A stretch of DNA of 64,000 bases from Blastocatellia bacterium (lineage in GTDB: Bacteria > Acidobacteriota > Blastocatellia > Chloracidobacteriales > JADJPF01), in assembly GCA_016713405.1 (NCBI GenBank), contig JADJPF010000020.1:1-64000 (forward strand). The letters are read 5' to 3'. This document shows, in pieces, positions 1 to 7,747 of the stretch (the first letter of the stretch is position 1; each line of letters opens with the position of its first letter). The translations under genes and the position numbers were made by a program. The notes below the pieces were generated by a model that was given only the letters and a program-made list of their open reading frames with translations, ran no database searches and had not been told where the DNA came from.

Positions 1-774
1 TAGAAACCCTAAAGCTTGATTAGCAAAAGGAAATTTATCAGTCTCTACCAAATAACTTAAATTGGAAATTGCTTTTTGAGTATTCCCTAATGAAAAGTGA
101 ATTTCTGCTAAATTGAAAATAACATAATTAATATAAGAACTATTAGGAAACTCACGAGGTAATTTTTCTACACTTTCAAATAATTCTTTATCTTCTGAAA
201 TACTGCCAGCACTCATCAAATCAGTAAATCCTGGTAAAGCTTTTAATTTATCAAGTATTTCTTTATCTGACCCGCTAGGTTCAATAATAGAAATAGTCAA
301 TAAATTGGAGGTTAATCTTTGTTTTGCGCTATGGATAGTAAGTTGAAATTTATATTCGCCAGCCTTAGAAAATAAATCTGTCCGTCCGCTAACTAAGTGA
401 TATTGCCAAAGCTTTTCTGATTCAGTGATTTCTTCGGCAGAAATAACACTAGCCAAAGAATCTGTTAACTCAGTTAATTTAAGCTTTTTTTCTTTATCTT
501 GATCATTTGTAAAAGAGCAATTTATTACTACATCTTCAGAAGAAACTTTTGGTTTTGTACTGTCAGCGATTGGCTGACCAAGGTTATTTTTTAACTTAAC
601 ACTAAGGGAAATAGGTTCGAGTAAAAGAAACTCTGTTTTGGAAGCTTTTAACTCTAAGCTTAACATTGAAAGATTTAGCTTTTGCTCTTTTTTCTTAGAA
701 TTATCCGCCGCAAAAGTATTTGTAGTAACTACTAAAGCTATTAATAGCAATAATAAAAATTTTAGTAACTTCAT
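1..774 (-). CDS. Exported protein with C-terminal TPR-like helices (partial, runs off the left edge)
   Basis: The frame is open from an ATG at 774 to the window edge (258 codons), so the C-terminus is missing. An AAGGAAA ribosome-binding site precedes the ATG. The N-terminus is a typical Sec signal peptide (MKLLKFLLLLLIALVV, then a TFAAD cleavage region). A beta-rich stretch of about 130 residues follows, then a helical stretch ending in a TPR-like pattern (NLAEIHFSLGNTQKAISNL). It is likely periplasmic or exported. The gene lies 46 bases downstream of the peptidase gene on the same strand and may share its transcript. No family is recognised; TPR-type helices usually mediate protein contacts, but that role is only inferred. 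Confidence 0.7.
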   Translation of the reverse strand, partial: MKLLKFLLLLLIALVVTTNTFAADNSKKKEQKLNLSMLSLELKASKTEFLLLEPISLSVKLKNNLGQPIADSTKPKVSSEDVVINCSFTNDQDKEKKLKLTELTDSLASVISAEEITESEKLWQYHLVSGRTDLFSKAGEYKFQLTIHSAKQRLTSNLLTISIIEPSGSDKEILDKLKALPGFTDLMSAGSISEDKELFESVEKLPREFPNSSYINYVIFNLAEIHFSLGNTQKAISNLSYLVETDKFPFANQALGFL

Positions 775-820
775 AGCTTTTCCTTAGTTTTGATTTTGTT
801 TTATTTATATAAATTATATC

Positions 821-1957
821 TTAAACAGTTTCCAGCAATCTTGTAATTAATGCTGCTCGTGGGGCGAGATTTCCTATTAGCACATGTTCGTAATCTGCAT
901 GTGCGCCGTCACCGTCCGGGCCTAGACCATCTAAAACCGGAACTCCTAGAGCAGCTATAAAATTGCCATCACTACCTCCACCGGTTTTGCCTTCTTGAAG
1001 TTCAAAACCTAGTTCTAAAGACAGCTTTTGAGCATGCTTAAAGAGTTCAGCAATTCTTTCTGAGCGTTCCAAAGGTGGACGATTGACTTTGCCTATTAAT
1101 TCAATCTCTGCCCCATTTAAGACAGGTTTTAAGTTTTCTAATGCAGTCGAGAGTTTTTGTTGTTGCTGATTTGTCCAAAAACGGATGTCTATTTCTGCTC
1201 TAGCTTCGGCAGCAACGACATTTGAAAGCGTTCCGCCTTGAATAACACCTACATTAACAGAAATACCTTCTGTGTGATTTGTTAATGAATGTAGCTTAAT
1301 AATTTGTTGGGCTAATTCCTCTACCGCACTAATACCTTTTTCTGGGGCAACTCCAGCATGTGCAGAGCATCCCCGAGCGATTAACTGATATTGGGCAATA
1401 CCTTTGCGGGAGGTTTTAAGTTTTCCACCTGGCAGACAAGGTTCTAAAACCAAGGCAGCATAAGCTGATTGTGCGATGTCTTCAATTAATTGGCGTGTGG
1501 AAGGGCTTCCTTGTTCTTCATCACAGCTTAAAAAAACCTCTATTGGACGGCGTGTTTTTAGGTCTAATTCTTTGATTGCTCTTAGGGCTTCTAGCATTAT
1601 TACTAGACCAGATTTCATATCAAAAACGCCAGGGCCATAGATTTTTCCATCTTCCATCTTAAATGGACGTTTAGCGATTGTTCCCAGCGGCCAAACCGTA
1701 TCACAATGACCAACAATTAATAGCGGTTTATCCGACTCAACTTCACCTTCAGCAAAACGAGCATAAAGAGAAGAACCATTAGAAGTAGCAAAAATTTCTA
1801 TTTTTGCGTCAAGTTCTCTAAGCAACGCAGCTAAATGCTCAACCATCCCAGCGATACGAACAACATCACCTGATGGGGTTTCACTCTCTACCAAATTACG
1901 AATTAATTGGATAGTTTCAAGTTGACGACTAAGAAAAAACTCTATCAGGTTTGACAT
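821..1957 (-). CDS. M20 family metallopeptidase (glutamate carboxypeptidase / carboxypeptidase G2-like)
   Basis: A 378-residue zinc-dependent exopeptidase of the M20 family, expected to remove C-terminal glutamate or other residues from small peptides or N-acyl amino acids. The metal-binding and catalytic signatures are visible: GHCDTVWPLG (His84, Asp86), the second-metal Asp113 in GVFDMKSG, the EE pair near residue 147 in CDEEQGS, and a C-terminal HADYEHV His. The dimerisation/lid domain lies between about residues 180 and 290. The length is normal for the family. No signal peptide is seen, so it is probably cytoplasmic, unlike secreted carboxypeptidase G2. Substrate is uncertain; ArgE/DapE-like activities belong to the same fold but fit the motifs less well. 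Confidence 0.88.
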   Translation of the reverse strand: MSNLIEFFLSRQLETIQLIRNLVESETPSGDVVRIAGMVEHLAALLRELDAKIEIFATSNGSSLYARFAEGEVESDKPLLIVGHCDTVWPLGTIAKRPFKMEDGKIYGPGVFDMKSGLVIMLEALRAIKELDLKTRRPIEVFLSCDEEQGSPSTRQLIEDIAQSAYAALVLEPCLPGGKLKTSRKGIAQYQLIARGCSAHAGVAPEKGISAVEELAQQIIKLHSLTNHTEGISVNVGVIQGGTLSNVVAAEARAEIDIRFWTNQQQQKLSTALENLKPVLNGAEIELIGKVNRPPLERSERIAELFKHAQKLSLELGFELQEGKTGGGSDGNFIAALGVPVLDGLGPDGDGAHADYEHVLIGNLAPRAALITRLLETV

Positions 1958-2087
1958 ATTTACTCCTAGTTACTTAAAGATTTATCAAAAATAATGCCCC
2001 ATAAAAACCTAACCAATCAAGGTGTAAACTATTACACAAAATCAAGTTTGTATGGGAAAATACAAAAAATTCACTTTTGGAGACATT

Positions 2088-2762
2088 ATGCACAAAAAGA
2101 AGATTTACTGGTTAGCTAGTTTAGCATTAATAGCACTAATGCTTAATCTATCTGTTATACAAACAGATACAATGGCACAAACAAACCGTCCACGCCCACG
2201 CACTACAACAACTCGTAAGCCTACAAGTATTAAGCCAAAAGTTGTTAATAATTCTGTACCTCGTGGTACACAAATGAAAATTAGATTAAATACAGAAATT
2301 GACTCACAAAAATCAAAAGAAGGAGATCGTTTTACAGCTACAGCACTTACACCTAATCGTTATGCTGATTCACAAATAGAAGGGCATCTTTCACGAGTTA
2401 AGCAATCAGGCAAGGTCAAGGGGCAAACTTCATTAGTTTTAGTATTTGATAGGATTACTTTGCCGGCTGGAGATAGCTATGCGTTAAGAGGCGATGTAAC
2501 AAAAGTTTATGGAGAAAAGTCTGTTAAATCCGTTGATGAAGAAGGCAATATTAAAGGTGGCAGTCGTGGATCGTCCACAACTAAGCGAACTGTAGGCGGT
2601 GCGGCGGCTGGAGCAATTTTAGGTGGTATTATTGGAGGCGGAAAAGGGGCTGCAATTGGTGCTGGCATTGGTGCTGCTGGTGGTGCTGGTTCAAATGTTA
2701 TTAGAGGTAGCGACAAAATTAAATTAGAAGAAGGAACAGAAATCTTAATTCGTACACGCTAA
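2088..2762 (+). CDS. Exported glycine-zipper protein
   Basis: The start is placed at the ATG at 2088 (MHKKKIYW) because a GGAGA ribosome-binding site lies seven bases upstream and a signal peptide begins there (a hydrophobic core, then DTMAQ). An in-frame ATG at 2052 would add 12 residues and spoil the signal. The mature protein has an Arg/Thr-rich linker, a beta domain (VPRGTQMKIRLNTEIDSQ) resembling domains found in exported acidobacterial proteins, and near the C-terminus a glycine zipper (GGAAAGAILGGIIGGGKG) that could insert into a membrane. It is followed by a strong terminator. Function unknown; an envelope location is inferred from the signal peptide and zipper. Confidence 0.75.
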   Translation: MHKKKIYWLASLALIALMLNLSVIQTDTMAQTNRPRPRTTTTRKPTSIKPKVVNNSVPRGTQMKIRLNTEIDSQKSKEGDRFTATALTPNRYADSQIEGHLSRVKQSGKVKGQTSLVLVFDRITLPAGDSYALRGDVTKVYGEKSVKSVDEEGNIKGGSRGSSTTKRTVGGAAAGAILGGIIGGGKGAAIGAGIGAAGGAGSNVIRGSDKIKLEEGTEILIRTR

Positions 2763-2770
2763 AAACCCTA

Positions 2771-2804
2771 ACAAAATAACGCTGAAATTGCAGCGTTATT
2801 TTGT
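2771..2804. terminator. Bidirectional intrinsic terminator
   Basis: A perfect 14-bp inverted repeat, ACAAAATAACGCTG with a six-base loop, lies between the convergent genes ending at 2762 (+) and 2820 (-). The A/T-rich outer stem gives a U-run on either strand. Confidence 0.85.
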
Positions 2805-2819
2805 TGCAGCTATTTTTTA

Positions 2820-3089
2820 TTATTTACTTCGATTAGTAGCAGCAAAAGTTAAGTTATCTTGACTATCAGCACGTCGGCGAACTCTTTCCCATTCAATGAC
2901 TTGGCGAGCGCATCGGTTTTCTCGTGCATCAGCTAAATAGTTTATCAATTCGTCATCTATTTGAATAGTTTGGATTTTGTGTTTGGATTCTATTGTATTA
3001 ATGTAATCTAGGACTTGGGCAGCTTCAGTATCAGAGAGAGAAGTTATTTTAGAAGAAATTTCTTGTTGATTAGTCAATCGCTTTGCCAT
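2820..3089 (-). CDS. Small hypothetical protein, possibly antitoxin-like
   Basis: An 89-residue helical protein with a near-perfect ribosome-binding site (AAGGAGG, six bases before the ATG). The N-terminal half (SSKITSLSDTEAAQVLDYINTIES) resembles the DUF2281-type helical segments of small antitoxin-like proteins, and the C-terminal half is basic (REN, RQVIEWERVRRR). No toxin gene adjoins it. The leader between about 3109 and 3150 can fold through a TCCGGC/GCCGGA pair. I do not recognise a family with confidence; the antitoxin idea rests only on size and helix pattern. Confidence 0.6.
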   Translation of the reverse strand: MAKRLTNQQEISSKITSLSDTEAAQVLDYINTIESKHKIQTIQIDDELINYLADARENRCARQVIEWERVRRRADSQDNLTFAATNRSK

Positions 3090-3347
3090 GACGTTCCTCC
3101 TTAAAGTGTCCGGCAGACAACTGACCTAAGAGTTAAGTTAATCAGCCGGAGTTGTGTTGTTTTCTTTTATACATCTTGCAGTAGTATGTCTCCAGTAATG
3201 AAAAATTATGATTAATACATTAAGGTTAAATTAAGCCAATCTCTTATCGCAAGACAAGCCTCATTCTACCTTATTTAATGGCTATCCGACAACCCCAGAA
3301 AAATTTATTTCCACAACATATGGATAAGATCCAGATTCCTATAAATT

Positions 3348-4231
3348 TTAGCGACGTTCTTTAACATAAGGTTGACCAATTGCTTTTGGTGGGTGAACAC
3401 GTCCAATAAAACCTGCAAGTACAACCATTGTAATTATATAAGGCACCATTTGAATAAATTGATTAGGGATATTTATGACTCCTTGCATACGAATGGCTAA
3501 AGCTTCTGTTAAACCAAAAAATAAACATGCAAGTAAAGTTTTAGTAGGGTGCCAATTACCAAAAATCAAGGCTGCTAGAGCAATATAACCACGTCCTGCT
3601 GTCATATTGCGAGTAAAAAAAGAATTTTGTCCAATAGCTAAATAAGCTCCACCTAGTGCAGCTAAAAGACCAGATATTAAAACGGCCATATAGCGGATTT
3701 TTTCTACACTAACACCAGCACTGTCGGCAGCTTCTGGACTTTCGCCTATCATTCTTAAACGTAGTCCAAAACGAGTATGAAATAAAACAAAGTAAGTAAC
3801 AGGAACAGCTATAAAGGCAATATAAATAAACAAGTTAGGTAGTCTTTGTGCAGTTTCTAGTTGTGGAGTTGAACCAGATGAGCCAAAAAAAGCCCTTGAA
3901 AAAGTGCAGGTGCGCCCAAAAATAAAATATTGATAGCTGTGCCAATAACTACTTGATCAGCACGATAGCGAATGCAAGCTACAGCATGAATTAACGCAAC
4001 TACAACACCAGAAATCAAGGCAGAAAGAGCAGCTAAATAAGGTGAGCCGGTTTTAGCTGCTACAGCAGCAGCAGTAAAAGCACCTGCTAACATAATACCT
4101 TCTAAAGCAATGTTAATTACTCCTGCACGTTCAGAATATAGCCCACCAATAGCTGCTAAAATCAAAGGAGTAGCAAGTCTTATAGTAGAACCTACTAAGG
4201 AAATATTAATAATATCTGTAGCATCTATCAT
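3348..4231 (-). pseudogene. ABC transporter permease (nucleoside/BmpE-YufQ type), frameshifted
   Basis: A branched-chain/ribose-superfamily inner-membrane permease of the nucleoside uptake type. The N-terminal 124 residues (4231 to 3857) hold the GGLYSERAGVINIALEGIMLAGAF signature region, and the C-terminal 161 residues (3833 to 3348) continue with the EAA-type segment (GESPEAADSAGVSVEKIR) and the last membrane spans. The frame breaks in the seven-A run at 3885-3891: one extra base would join ...PALFQGLF to GSSGSTPQLETAQRLPN and restore about 294 residues, normal for this family. It starts four bases after the larger permease gene, so the two form a heteromeric pair. Because both halves are well conserved, a sequencing or assembly error is as likely as a true mutation. 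Confidence 0.85.
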
Positions 4232-4235
4232 GGTT

Positions 4236-5309
4236 TTAGTTTTTTCCTGTTGCTAGATTTCTTTTTTGCAAAAATTGAAAAATTGCTTCACAAGCGACAA
4301 AAAGAATAATTACTGCTTGCAAAACAACTACAAGGTCTTTAGAAACTCGGTCAGAGAAAATGTTAACAAAAAGCCCACCTCTAACTAAGGCCCCAAAAAG
4401 CAGTGCAGCCAAAAATATTCCTAGTGGATGATTGCGTCCAAGTAGGGCAACAGCAATCCCCGTAAAACCATAATTTGCAGAAAAACCATCATAATAACGA
4501 TAACGATATCCTAACACTTCGTTAATACCAACTAGCCCAGCTAATGCTCCACTAATACACATTGCAAGAACAATACTTCTTCCAACATTAATGCCTCCAT
4601 ATTCAGCGGCTGAAGCATTAGCACCAACGGCCCGAAGTTCATAACCCCATTTAGTTTTCCAAAGAAAAATGTAAACAAATATACATGCAAAAATTGCAAT
4701 AAAAAAGCCAAAGTTTAGAGGTAGCCAAGCAGGAAAATTTATTCCAAAAGTGCCAAGTATTGCACTCATTCTAGGAATTTGTGCTTGAGGAAAAATAGTT
4801 TTAGTTTGAAGTATTGGATCACCTGGCAAGCGGTAGTAATATTGGGTAAAATAGCTAGTTATTCCAACAGCGATAAAATTCATCATTATTGTATTAATAA
4901 CTTCATGGCTACCAAAACGAGATTTTAAGATTCCAGGGATTCCTCCCCAAATTGCACCAGCCACAATAGCCGCAATCATACAAAGAGGAATAACAACCCA
5001 TTGAGAAATATCTAAAGTAAAACCTACCCAGGCAGCAGCAAAAGCAGCAACATAAAGTTGCCCTTCAGCCCCAATATTAAGCAGACCACAACGAAAAGCC
5101 ACAGCAACAGCTAAACCAGTAAAAATCAATGGTGTAGCATAAAACAATGTATAAGATATTCCGTCAATTGTACCAAAAGCACTAGCAAAGAAAATCTCAT
5201 AAACACGTAAGGGATTATCGCCTACTAAAAAAACAATAATCCCTCCAACTAAAAATGCGCTTACCACAGCTAAGAGAGGAAATAACAGTGAATCTAATAT
5301 TCGCTGCAT
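4236..5309 (-). CDS. ABC transporter permease (nucleoside/BmpD-YufP type)
   Basis: A 357-residue integral membrane protein with eight to ten hydrophobic segments. Family signatures are visible: NPLRVYEIFFASAFGT near the N-terminus, FRCGLLNIGAEGQLY around residue 75, and the coupling-loop segment ELRAVGANASAAEYGGINVGR around residue 230. It is the larger partner of the frameshifted permease just downstream. These permeases usually sit with a fused double ATPase and a BMP-family lipoprotein; neither is present here, because small membrane proteins lie upstream. The ATPase and binding protein must therefore be encoded elsewhere, or the system is incomplete. Substrates of the family are purine nucleosides or related compounds. 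Confidence 0.88.
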   Translation of the reverse strand: MQRILDSLLFPLLAVVSAFLVGGIIVFLVGDNPLRVYEIFFASAFGTIDGISYTLFYATPLIFTGLAVAVAFRCGLLNIGAEGQLYVAAFAAAWVGFTLDISQWVVIPLCMIAAIVAGAIWGGIPGILKSRFGSHEVINTIMMNFIAVGITSYFTQYYYRLPGDPILQTKTIFPQAQIPRMSAILGTFGINFPAWLPLNFGFFIAIFACIFVYIFLWKTKWGYELRAVGANASAAEYGGINVGRSIVLAMCISGALAGLVGINEVLGYRYRYYDGFSANYGFTGIAVALLGRNHPLGIFLAALLFGALVRGGLFVNIFSDRVSKDLVVVLQAVIILFVACEAIFQFLQKRNLATGKN

Positions 5310-5330
5310 TAGCTAGCCCCCAGATTAACT

Positions 5331-5891
5331 TTATTGATTTATTGGATAAGAAGATTTCGGGCCTTCTCCAAAAGATTGACCATAAGGAACATTTGGAGGT
5401 GGTGTTTTACCTTTATTAAATATCTTCACACCAATTACTCCACCTAAAGCACCAAAAATAGTCATAATTATTACACCAACAAGAAAGAACAAAATAATAA
5501 AGAGTGGTAAACTACCTAAAATAATATCCATAATCTTTATTACTTGATCGTATTGTTCAGCAGTTAAATTAGGTTGTTGAGAAAGAGCTTTTTCAAACTC
5601 TTGTCTTATTTGTTCAGTTGATGCACCACGCATCTTAACTATGTTTATAGTCCAACTAACCATATTTGAAATTATTCCAGCAACTGCTCCAGCTAATGCT
5701 CCAACCGTTGCACCTTCTGAAGAGCTTACAGGGCTAGGGTTATTACTAATAAACATTTTTACTGCTACTATGCCGCAAACTAGTAGCCAGGCACAACATA
5801 CACAGTTAAGTGCGCCAACCAAAGGAATTACAGAAATAATGCCAAAGATTACACCAGAAATTAAAGCTGGTTTTAGCTTACTTTGATCCAT
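5331..5891 (-). CDS. Multi-spanning membrane protein of unknown function
   Basis: The start is placed at the ATG at 5891 (MDQSKLKP) because AAAGGAGT lies just upstream; an ATG eight codons earlier lacks such a site. The 186-residue protein has about four hydrophobic segments, including a Cys-rich one (LNCVCCAWLLVCGIVAVK), two glycine/alanine-rich ones (GATVGALAGAVAGIIS and GALGGVIGVKIF) and a proline/serine-rich C-terminal tail. The gene overlaps the end of the DUF2085 gene by 14 bases, suggesting translational coupling. It resembles DUF5518/DUF4199-like membrane proteins only in general shape. Function unknown. Confidence 0.7.
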   Translation of the reverse strand: MDQSKLKPALISGVIFGIISVIPLVGALNCVCCAWLLVCGIVAVKMFISNNPSPVSSSEGATVGALAGAVAGIISNMVSWTINIVKMRGASTEQIRQEFEKALSQQPNLTAEQYDQVIKIMDIILGSLPLFIILFFLVGVIIMTIFGALGGVIGVKIFNKGKTPPPNVPYGQSFGEGPKSSYPINQ

Positions 5892-6396
5892 AGAAGACTC
5901 CTTTATTTTTTCCAAACACCTTGGATAAATCTAGCAATAAACTTACAATTGCAGGAACAACATAAAATGCTATTGCAATGCCAGCAATCATCCCAGTAAT
6001 GGCTCGTGATAGATGGGTATTTTCCCAAATATGAAATATTTTAAGCAAAAAATCTATTGTTGTTGGTGACAACGCTATTATTAAATATTTAGTTGCTGGC
6101 ACATCACTACGCCGATAATTTCTTATTAATGGATAAATCACACTACCTAAGACTATACCTAAATAAATGCCTGTACATCTTGCACAAACTGCTAAAGGAT
6201 AACCCCAAAGAAAAAAAGCTCTTTCTGCCTTTTGATGACAAAGTGAAGCAAATATTTTACGTAAAACAAATGCAGCTATTAGATTACCTTGATATTGCCA
6301 AAAGGCCGGCAAAATTATAGCTGTAAACCAAATCAATACAGACAATAGCACAATTACATAAGCTATTTTTGAAATATTGTCTGTATTTAGCCGCAT
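5878..6396 (-). CDS. DUF2085 family membrane protein
   Basis: A 172-residue protein with four or five membrane spans. The signature is a Cys-His segment followed by a Cys-x2-Cys segment: ASLCHQKAERAFFLWG, then LAVCARCTGIYLG. This pattern defines the DUF2085 family, whose biochemical role is unknown; the conserved Cys/His residues suggest metal binding or redox, which is inference. It is the first gene of a minus-strand run including the next membrane protein and the two ABC permeases, and a terminator separates it from glpX. Confidence 0.82.
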   Translation of the reverse strand: MRLNTDNISKIAYVIVLLSVLIWFTAIILPAFWQYQGNLIAAFVLRKIFASLCHQKAERAFFLWGYPLAVCARCTGIYLGIVLGSVIYPLIRNYRRSDVPATKYLIIALSPTTIDFLLKIFHIWENTHLSRAITGMIAGIAIAFYVVPAIVSLLLDLSKVFGKNKGVFYGSK

Positions 6397-6410
6397 AATT
6401 TTTTATAAAA

Positions 6411-6430
6411 CCCAGTGGTAAATCACTGGG
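6411..6430 (-). terminator. Intrinsic terminator after glpX
   Basis: Stem CCCAGTG/CACTGGG with a six-base loop. On the minus strand it is followed by a T-rich tail, and it lies between the glpX stop (6481) and the start of the DUF2085 gene (6396). Confidence 0.75.
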
Positions 6431-6480
6431 TTTTTATATGCCTTTGAAAATAGCATTATAGGATTATTAAAGAATATAAC

Positions 6481-7512
6481 CTAAAATCTGACTATTACAT
6501 CTGGTGCTTGAATTAGCTCAATACTATCAATGAATCTTACATAACGAGGTGAAGTAGTCATAATTAAGGAATGAGTCCTAATTCCATCACCAAAAAATCT
6601 TACACCTCTAAGCATATTTCCGCTAGTAACGCCACAAGCAGCAAAAACAATGTTTTTACCTGGGGCAAGATCTGAAGTTGTATATATTTTCTTTGGATCT
6701 GCTATTCCCATACTTTTCATTCTTTCAAGTACAGCACTATCTTCAGCAACTTTTTCATGGTCTTCAGCCGAGAGTTGATCTTTAAGAACAAACCTAGCTT
6801 GAATTTCACCATTTAAGCAACGCATTGCGGCTGCGGTTAATACGCCTTCTGGCGCACCACCAATGCCCATAACAGCATGTACACCTGAACCAGCAACAGC
6901 CGCACTAATACCAGCAGATAAATCGCCATCGCCAATTAGCTGTATTCTTGCACCTGCGCTACGAATTTCTTCAATTAAATTTTGGTGTCTAGGTCGGTCT
7001 AAAACAATTACAACTAAATCCGTAACATCCCGATTAAGACGACGAGCAATAATTTTTAAGTTTTCCTTTGGTGGAGCATCAATGCTTACATAGCCTTTAG
7101 CAGCCGGGCCAACAACTAATTTATTCATATACATATCAGGAGCTTTTAGTAAGCCTCCCTTTTCTGCTGCTGCTAGTACAGCAATAGCATTTGGCGCACC
7201 TGTTGCACAAAGGTTTGTACCTTCTAATGGATCAACAGCAATATCAACTGGATAGCTGCTATTTTCATCTTCTGCACCCATACCAACTTTTTCACCAATA
7301 TAAAGCATTGGGGCTTTATCCCGTTCACCTTCACCAATAACAATTTCTCCACGTATAGGAACACTGCGCATTTCCTCACGCATTGCTTCTACAGCCATTT
7401 TATCAGAATATTTACGTTTTCCTTGTCCCATAGTGCGTGCAGAAGAAATTGCAGCAGCTTCTACAACATGCAAAAAATCTAGTGATAACTCATGGCCCAA
7501 AGTTCGTGGCAT
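6481..7512 (-). CDS. glpX: Class II fructose-1,6-bisphosphatase
   Basis: Hydrolyses fructose 1,6-bisphosphate to fructose 6-phosphate, the committed step of gluconeogenesis, in the cytoplasm. The start is the ATG at 7512 (MPRTLGHE) because GAGAGGAA precedes it; an ATG six codons upstream falls inside that site. The 343 residues carry the GlpX metal and substrate motifs IGEGERDKAPML (from about residue 59) and VDPLEGTNLCATG (from about 93), plus the GIGGAPEGVLTAAA segment. Length is typical. It is set off from the genes downstream by a terminator; upstream lies the end of the RND pump gene, 235 bases away, with no clear coupling. Confidence 0.95.
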   Translation of the reverse strand: MPRTLGHELSLDFLHVVEAAAISSARTMGQGKRKYSDKMAVEAMREEMRSVPIRGEIVIGEGERDKAPMLYIGEKVGMGAEDENSSYPVDIAVDPLEGTNLCATGAPNAIAVLAAAEKGGLLKAPDMYMNKLVVGPAAKGYVSIDAPPKENLKIIARRLNRDVTDLVVIVLDRPRHQNLIEEIRSAGARIQLIGDGDLSAGISAAVAGSGVHAVMGIGGAPEGVLTAAAMRCLNGEIQARFVLKDQLSAEDHEKVAEDSAVLERMKSMGIADPKKIYTTSDLAPGKNIVFAACGVTSGNMLRGVRFFGDGIRTHSLIMTTSPRYVRFIDSIELIQAPDVIVRF

Positions 7513-7747
7513 AAGTAATATTCCTCTCATTTTTAGATTTAATTAGATTTGATTATTTATACAATGGTCAATTGGTTATCTGATAGATTAGAAAATTTTG
7601 CAAGCCTTTTTCCGCTGTTCTCCGGTAAATACCTTAGAGTTATGTCAGCTACATTACAACTTCTTTGAAAGTAAGCATCCAAGCTAAAAATTGTAAAAGC
7701 CCTTGGAGGTCTAATATTCTTGAGTCGCATTAGCGATAACAAAACCT

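Noticed and set aside
7557..7742. 61-codon ORF between glpX and the RND gene
   Set aside because: It starts with TTG, has no clear ribosome-binding site and no recognisable fold; it lies in a spacer and is probably not translated.
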